The notes beneath the pieces were generated by a model. It saw only the letters and a list, made by a program, of their open reading frames with translations, made no database searches and was not told where the DNA came from. Position numbers and translations under genes: made by a program. DNA of 50,895 nucleotides. Source: JADKFD01 sp050250665 (lineage in GTDB: Bacteria; Pseudomonadota; Gammaproteobacteria; Xanthomonadales; SZUA-5). The stretch spans positions 1 to 50,895 of the forward strand of contig JBFWOF010000049.1 in assembly GCA_050250665.1 (NCBI GenBank). The letters are read 5' to 3'. This document shows, in pieces, positions 47,650 through 50,895 of the stretch. The stretch's first letter is position 1, and the number at the start of each line of letters is the position of its first letter.

Positions 47650-47765
47650 GGCGTTCCCTGGCAGGCCGCGGGTGGGCACAGCATCGCGGGCGAAGCGCGC
47701 GGCGACAAGGGTGCGACGTGCGGCGCAGACTTGCCTGGAAGGCTCGGCGCACGGATGCGCGAAAA

Positions 47766-47855
47766 GCGTCCAGACAGGTCTGGACCTGCAACAGCCCTGG
47801 TGCCGGTGTCGGCAAAGCAACGCCCACCTGTGGGAGCGGACTCTGTCCGCGAAAG
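47766..47855. repeat. REP family E and C single arms
   Basis: GCGTCCAGACAGGTCTGGAC at 47766 and CTGTGGGAGCGGACTCTGTC at about 47828. They lie in the 626-bp gap between glpK and the flavoprotein gene. Downstream, 47930-47985 holds a TCCTTCGCGTCCTTC-type imperfect repeat; no gene is seen. Confidence 0.7.
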
Positions 47856-47991
47856 AAGCTGCGATGGGCGATGTAGTAGTCAGGATCGCTATCGAAACAC
47901 GCCGCCCCCCTCTGGCCAATTCAGGATTCTGCTCCTCCTTCGCGTCCTTCCTGCTTTTCCTTCGTGTCCTTCGCGTCCTGCTTCTGGCAAT

Positions 47992-48204
47992 GATCCGCCG
48001 CGGTTCAAGATCCCTGGGGCGATCACACGGACTGCGGTCGCGACGCAAGGTCGCTCCTACAAACGATCCGCCGCGGTTGCCGATTCCTGCGGCGATCACG
48101 CGGACTGCGGTCGCGACGCGAGGTCGCTCCTACGAATGATCCGCCGCGGTTGCCGATTCCGGGGGCAATCACGCGGACTGCGGTCGCGACGCGAGGTCGC
48201 TCCT
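47992..48204. repeat. REP family D triple array, 73-bp period
   Basis: Three units end in GACGC.AGGTCGCTCCTAC (the last TCCTGC). On the minus strand each reads GTAGGAGCGACC...GGTCGCGACCG-like, i.e. GTAG plus stem-loop. Between units the string GATCCGCCGCGGTTGCCGAT recurs. It lies directly upstream of the flavoprotein gene. Confidence 0.85.
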
Positions 48205-48275
48205 GCACTCGTCGGTGCTGTTCGCCCGAGGGCCGGCGCGGCAGAATGACAGGAATCCCCCAGGCACAAGCGCCC

Positions 48276-49379
48276 ATGTCCAACAGCTTCGACATCGATA
48301 CCGTCATCGTCGGCGCCGGCGTGGTCGGTCTGGCGGTGGCGCGGGCGCTGGCGCTTTCGGGCATCGAAGTGCTGGTGCTGGAGGCGGAAGATCGACCTGG
48401 CGAAGGCATCTCCAGCCGCAATTCCGGGGTGATCCACGCCGGCATGTACTACCCGACCGGCTCGCTGAAGGCGCGTGCCTGCGCGCGCGGACTGGCGCTG
48501 ATGTACGGCTATTGCCAGCACCGGCGCGTCGCCCACCGGCGCACGGGCAAGCTGATCGTGGCCACGCGCGAGGCGGATCGACCCGGGTTGCAGGCCATCC
48601 AGGCCCAGGCGCAGGCCAACGGCGTCGAGGTGCACTGGCTGGAGCCGGATCAGGCCAGGGCGCTGGAGCCGGCGCTGCGCTGCGTCGCGGCGCTGGATTC
48701 ACCCCACACCGGCATTGTCGATGTGCCGGAGTTGATCACGGCGCTGATCGGCGATATCGAGCAACAAGGCGGACGCCTGTTGTGCCGCACCCGGGTGGCT
48801 GCCATTCACGCCCAGGACAAGGCCTTTGACCTGCAGACCGCCGCTGGCGACAGCTTGCGCTGCCGTCGTCTGATCAACGCCGCGGGACTGGGTGCGCCAG
48901 CCCTGGCGGCCCATACGCGCGGCCTGGATGCGCGCCATGTACCGCAGCTCTGGTACGGCCAGGGCCACTACTACAATCTGCGCGGGCGCTCGCCGTTCTC
49001 GCGACTGATCTATCCATTGCCGGGCAGCGCCAGTCTGGGCGTGCATCTGGGCATGGACATCAGCGGCCGCTGCCGCTTCGGCCCGGACATGCGCTGGATC
49101 GATGCGCCCGACTACCAGTTCGACGACAGCCAGCGCGGCGCTTTCGCCGAGTCCATCCGGCAATGGTGGCCGGCACTGCGCGACGAGGATCTGACGCCTG
49201 ACTTCGTCGGCGTGCGACCCAAGCTGGCCGGCCCGGGGCAGCCCAGCGCCGATTTCCTGATCCAGGACGCCAGCGTGCATGGCATTGCCGGACTGGTGAA
49301 CCTGTTCGGCATCGAGTCGCCCGGACTGACTTCCAGCCTGGCGCTGGGGGAGATGGTGGCGGCGAATCTGGGCAACTGA
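48276..49379 (+). CDS. FAD-dependent oxidoreductase, L-2-hydroxyglutarate oxidase-like
   Basis: A 367-aa DAO-family flavoprotein. Rossmann motif DTVIVGAGVVGLAVARALALSG at residues about 7-28; substrate-side pattern SSRNSGVIHAGMYYPTGSLKARAC and RRTGKLIVA, typical of LhgO-type enzymes; then HTGIVDVPELITAL and the FAD-proximal end GHYYNLRGRSPFSRLIYP, GVHLGMDISGRCRFGPD, FGIESPGLTSSLALG. This supports oxidation of a 2-hydroxy acid such as L-2-hydroxyglutarate; the exact substrate is inferred. Start ATG 48276 is preferred; ATG 48246 is possible. Confidence 0.85.
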   Translation: MSNSFDIDTVIVGAGVVGLAVARALALSGIEVLVLEAEDRPGEGISSRNSGVIHAGMYYPTGSLKARACARGLALMYGYCQHRRVAHRRTGKLIVATREADRPGLQAIQAQAQANGVEVHWLEPDQARALEPALRCVAALDSPHTGIVDVPELITALIGDIEQQGGRLLCRTRVAAIHAQDKAFDLQTAAGDSLRCRRLINAAGLGAPALAAHTRGLDARHVPQLWYGQGHYYNLRGRSPFSRLIYPLPGSASLGVHLGMDISGRCRFGPDMRWIDAPDYQFDDSQRGAFAESIRQWWPALRDEDLTPDFVGVRPKLAGPGQPSADFLIQDASVHGIAGLVNLFGIESPGLTSSLALGEMVAANLGN

Positions 49380-49500
49380 GGACTGCGTAGTCGGCAGCTG
49401 GACACGAAGCAACAAGCGCGGACCACAGCCAGCGGCAGTCATGGATTGACCGGGCGCCGGCGCTGCCCGCCATCGACTACCCTGTCGATTGTCAGAAGTC

Positions 49501-49590
49501 CTTTTCGCGGACAGAGTCCGCTCCCACAGGCGAATTGCAATTGCCGGCACCGACACCGATCCTGTTGTAGGTCCAGGCTTGTCTGGACGC
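49501..49590. repeat. REP family C arm and family E arm
   Basis: CGCGGACAGAGTCCGCTCCC at about 49506-49525 and GTAG + GTCCAGGCTTGTCTGGACGC at 49567-49590. They are part of the 444-bp gap 49380-49823, which otherwise contains only the BI-1 promoter candidate. Confidence 0.75.
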
Positions 49591-49736
49591 TTCTCCTGCA
49601 TCCAGGCGTAGAGCCACCAGGCAAGTCCGGGCTTGCAGAGCACAGCACCAAGGCCAGCCCGCCCCCAGGCAGGAAATGTCCGGCCAAACACATTCGTTGA
49701 TCGCAACTGAACACCAAGCGCTGATGCGGAGGCTTG

Positions 49737-49787
49737 TTGACATCCTGTATACGAGAGCTTGAATTACGCTGCTGTCCGACACATATT
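49737..49787 (+). promoter_or_regulatory. Candidate sigma-70 promoter region of the BI-1 gene
   Basis: A perfect -35 TTGACA at 49737-49742 in an AT-richer stretch, followed after 17-18 bases by TGAATT/GAATTA, a poor -10. A second pair TTGAAT (49759) / CATATT (49782) with 17-base spacing is also possible. The precise promoter is unresolved. Confidence 0.35.
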
Positions 49788-49823
49788 GCTACAAACCTTA
49801 AGCCAAACTCCTGGAGTGCCCAA

Positions 49824-50486
49824 ATGAGTGCAGCCAACCCGGTCTTGACCCGCGCAGAAACTGCTGCGCTGGCCAATACCAAGACCATCCGCAACGCCTA
49901 TACGCTGCTGACCATGATCCTCGGCCTGTCGGCCGTGACCTGCTGGTATGCCATCAGCAGTGGCGCGACACCGATCAATGTCTGGCTGTTCCTGGCCTTC
50001 ATGATCGGCATGCCCTTCGCTGTTCAGGCCACCCGCAACAGCATGGCCGGTCTGGTGCTGTCCTTCGTCTATGCCGCGGGCCTCGGCTATTTCCTCGGAC
50101 CGGTGGTCGGTTTCTACCTGAGCATGGATCCGAACATTCCGGTCTATGCACTGGCAGCCACCAGCGTGATCTTCTTCTCACTGTCAGGCTACGCCCTGAT
50201 CTCGCGCACCAACTTCAACTTCATGGGCGGCTTCCTGTTCGTCGGTTCGCTGGTGATCCTGGGCGCCATCGTGGCCAATATCTTCCTGCAGATGCCGATG
50301 TTGAGCCTGGTGATCTCCGGCGCTGCAGTGCTGCTGATTTCCGGCCTGATCCTATGGGAGACCAGCCAGCTGATCCATGACCCGGAAGCAAACTACATCG
50401 TCATCGCCACCAGCCTGCTGGGCAGCATCTGGGTGCTGTTCATGCACCTGATGCGCCTGTTCGCCTTCTTCAGCGGCGAGGATTGA
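49824..50486 (+). CDS. Bax inhibitor-1 / YccA family membrane protein
   Basis: A 220-aa inner-membrane protein with seven hydrophobic segments, e.g. AYTLLTMILGLSAVTCWYAIS, VWLFLAFMIGMPFAVQAT, GLVLSFVYAAGLGYFLGPVVGFYL, VIFFSLSGYALISRTNFNFMGGFLFVGSLVILGAIVANIFL and ISGAAVLLISGLILWETSQLIHD. The pattern FxYTxxxG-like entry with S-YAL-SRTNFNFMGGFL and the final LFMHLMRLFAF matches the YccA/BI-1 family, associated in E. coli with the FtsH protease. Start ATG 49824 has GGAG 7 bases upstream. It is followed by a short heptamer and a terminator, so monocistronic. Confidence 0.9.
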   Translation: MSAANPVLTRAETAALANTKTIRNAYTLLTMILGLSAVTCWYAISSGATPINVWLFLAFMIGMPFAVQATRNSMAGLVLSFVYAAGLGYFLGPVVGFYLSMDPNIPVYALAATSVIFFSLSGYALISRTNFNFMGGFLFVGSLVILGAIVANIFLQMPMLSLVISGAAVLLISGLILWETSQLIHDPEANYIVIATSLLGSIWVLFMHLMRLFAFFSGED

Positions 50487-50488
50487 AG

Positions 50489-50508
50489 GCTGGTTGCTGG
50501 TTGTTGGT
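50489..50508. repeat. GGTTGCT/GGTTGTT heptamers after the BI-1 stop
   Basis: About three 7-bp units within 3 bases after the stop codon. The same placement occurs after the FAD oxidase at 6227. Confidence 0.8.
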
Positions 50509-50523
50509 TGACAGAAAATCAGA

Positions 50524-50548
50524 GGCCCGCGAAAGCGGGCCTTTTTTG
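50524..50548 (+). terminator. Rho-independent terminator
   Basis: GGCCCGC-GAAA-GCGGGCC followed by six T and GTT, 38 bases after the BI-1 stop. A strong canonical terminator. Confidence 0.95.
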
Positions 50549-50625
50549 TTGTTGGGATCATGGCGGGCCACCTGTTTCGGTCGGGAAATAGGCACGAGTC
50601 TTTAGTCGGCGTCATTGCGAATGAG

Positions 50626-50766
50626 GTAGCGCGGCTCCGGCGCGCGGCGGATCGGATCGTGCGCACGGGTTGTTCGCGCCGGCGGCCGCGGCCTGGCCCG
50701 CCGGGCGCCGCGTGCTTGCCGTCGCTGCGCCCTGCCCGGGCCAGCGGGCGCGCGGACCCGGCCTAC
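50626..50766. repeat. REP family G doublet
   Basis: GTAGCGCGGCTCCGGCGCGCG at the left and GACCCGGCCTAC (GTAGGCCGGGTC on the minus strand) at the right. It is preceded by GGCGTCATTGCGA, an end of family F. Confidence 0.85.
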
Positions 50767-50821
50767 GATTCCTCTGGCATTACCCGCGCAGTGACCTTGA
50801 ACCGGCGTTATTGCGAGTGGG

Positions 50822-50895
50822 GTAGCGCGGCTCCGGCGCGCGGCGGGTTGGGTTGTGCGCCCGGCTTGTTCGCGCCGGCGGCCGCGACGTGGCCC
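50822..50895. repeat. REP family G doublet, cut by the window edge
   Basis: A second left arm GTAGCGCGGCTCCGGCGCGCG, again preceded by a CGTTATTGCGAG end. The right half lies outside the window. Nothing else is seen in 50767-50895. Confidence 0.8.

Overview
The window looks like a chromosomal segment of a GC-rich gammaproteobacterium, most likely of the Xanthomonadales/Lysobacterales. The reasons are the high-GC coding pattern on both strands, the rsmI / lpoA(lppC) / yraN order, a CusCBA copper/silver efflux operon, ClpB with a gammaproteobacterial N terminus, several secreted proteins carrying a short '[ND]GFE' motif, and an extraordinary density of REP-type palindromes. Genus is not determinable by eye. 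No rRNA, tRNA, prophage or classical IS was seen.

Layout. 1-6.2 kb: a repeat array, a secreted unknown protein, rsmI divergent from lpoA-yraN-FAD oxidase. 6.5-9.5 kb: a 700-aa secreted unknown protein and a Sel1-type protein. 9.7-14.7 kb (minus): a translationally coupled set made of a REC-PAS-GGDEF*-EAL protein, one peptide-type ABC permease and a double ABC ATPase, with no partner permease or binding protein. 15.2-16.7 kb (minus): a small membrane protein and an orphan HlyD adaptor. 16.9-23.1 kb (plus): a Cys/His-rich secreted protein and cusC-cusB-cusA. 23.4-24.2 kb: a spermidine-synthase-like protein. 24.7-34.7 kb (minus): a six-gene membrane-stress type operon, namely DUF2170/YjfI, a coiled-coil protein, a small unknown, a YqiJ-like OB-fold membrane protein, a YqiK-like flotillin and a 1.7-kaa AAA ATPase. 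It is preceded by a tandem dyad operator and by a hairpin that covers the first ribosome binding site. 34.8-35.9 kb: a REP-associated tyrosine transposase (RAYT) lodged inside its own REP doublet. 36-40.3 kb: clpB and a membrane protein. 40.8-46.2 kb (plus): metF, then a membrane-spanning AraC-type regulator with an extracytoplasmic CBM9-like domain, a secreted beta-helix protein and a pectate-lyase-like protein. 46.2-50.5 kb: glpK, a 2-hydroxyglutarate-oxidase-like flavoprotein and a Bax-inhibitor-1 family membrane protein.

The intergenic DNA is the most striking part. At least seven families of palindromic repeats (called A-G here) fill nearly every gap. Families A, B, D, E and G start with the GTAG tetranucleotide that is typical of REP elements. 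Family A hairpins keep an invariant basal stem and a T opposite T while the apical stem changes by compensatory substitutions, and family A brackets the only RAYT gene. One family-A array between two convergent genes supplies the TAG stop codons of both. A second layer consists of 7-8 bp tandem repeats and G-rich inverted 29-bp arms, some with quadruplex potential, including two pairs inside the flotillin/ATPase operon.

All functional names rest on motif recognition by eye. Starts were moved inward from the longest open frame where a ribosome binding site, a signal peptide or a family N terminus justified it.
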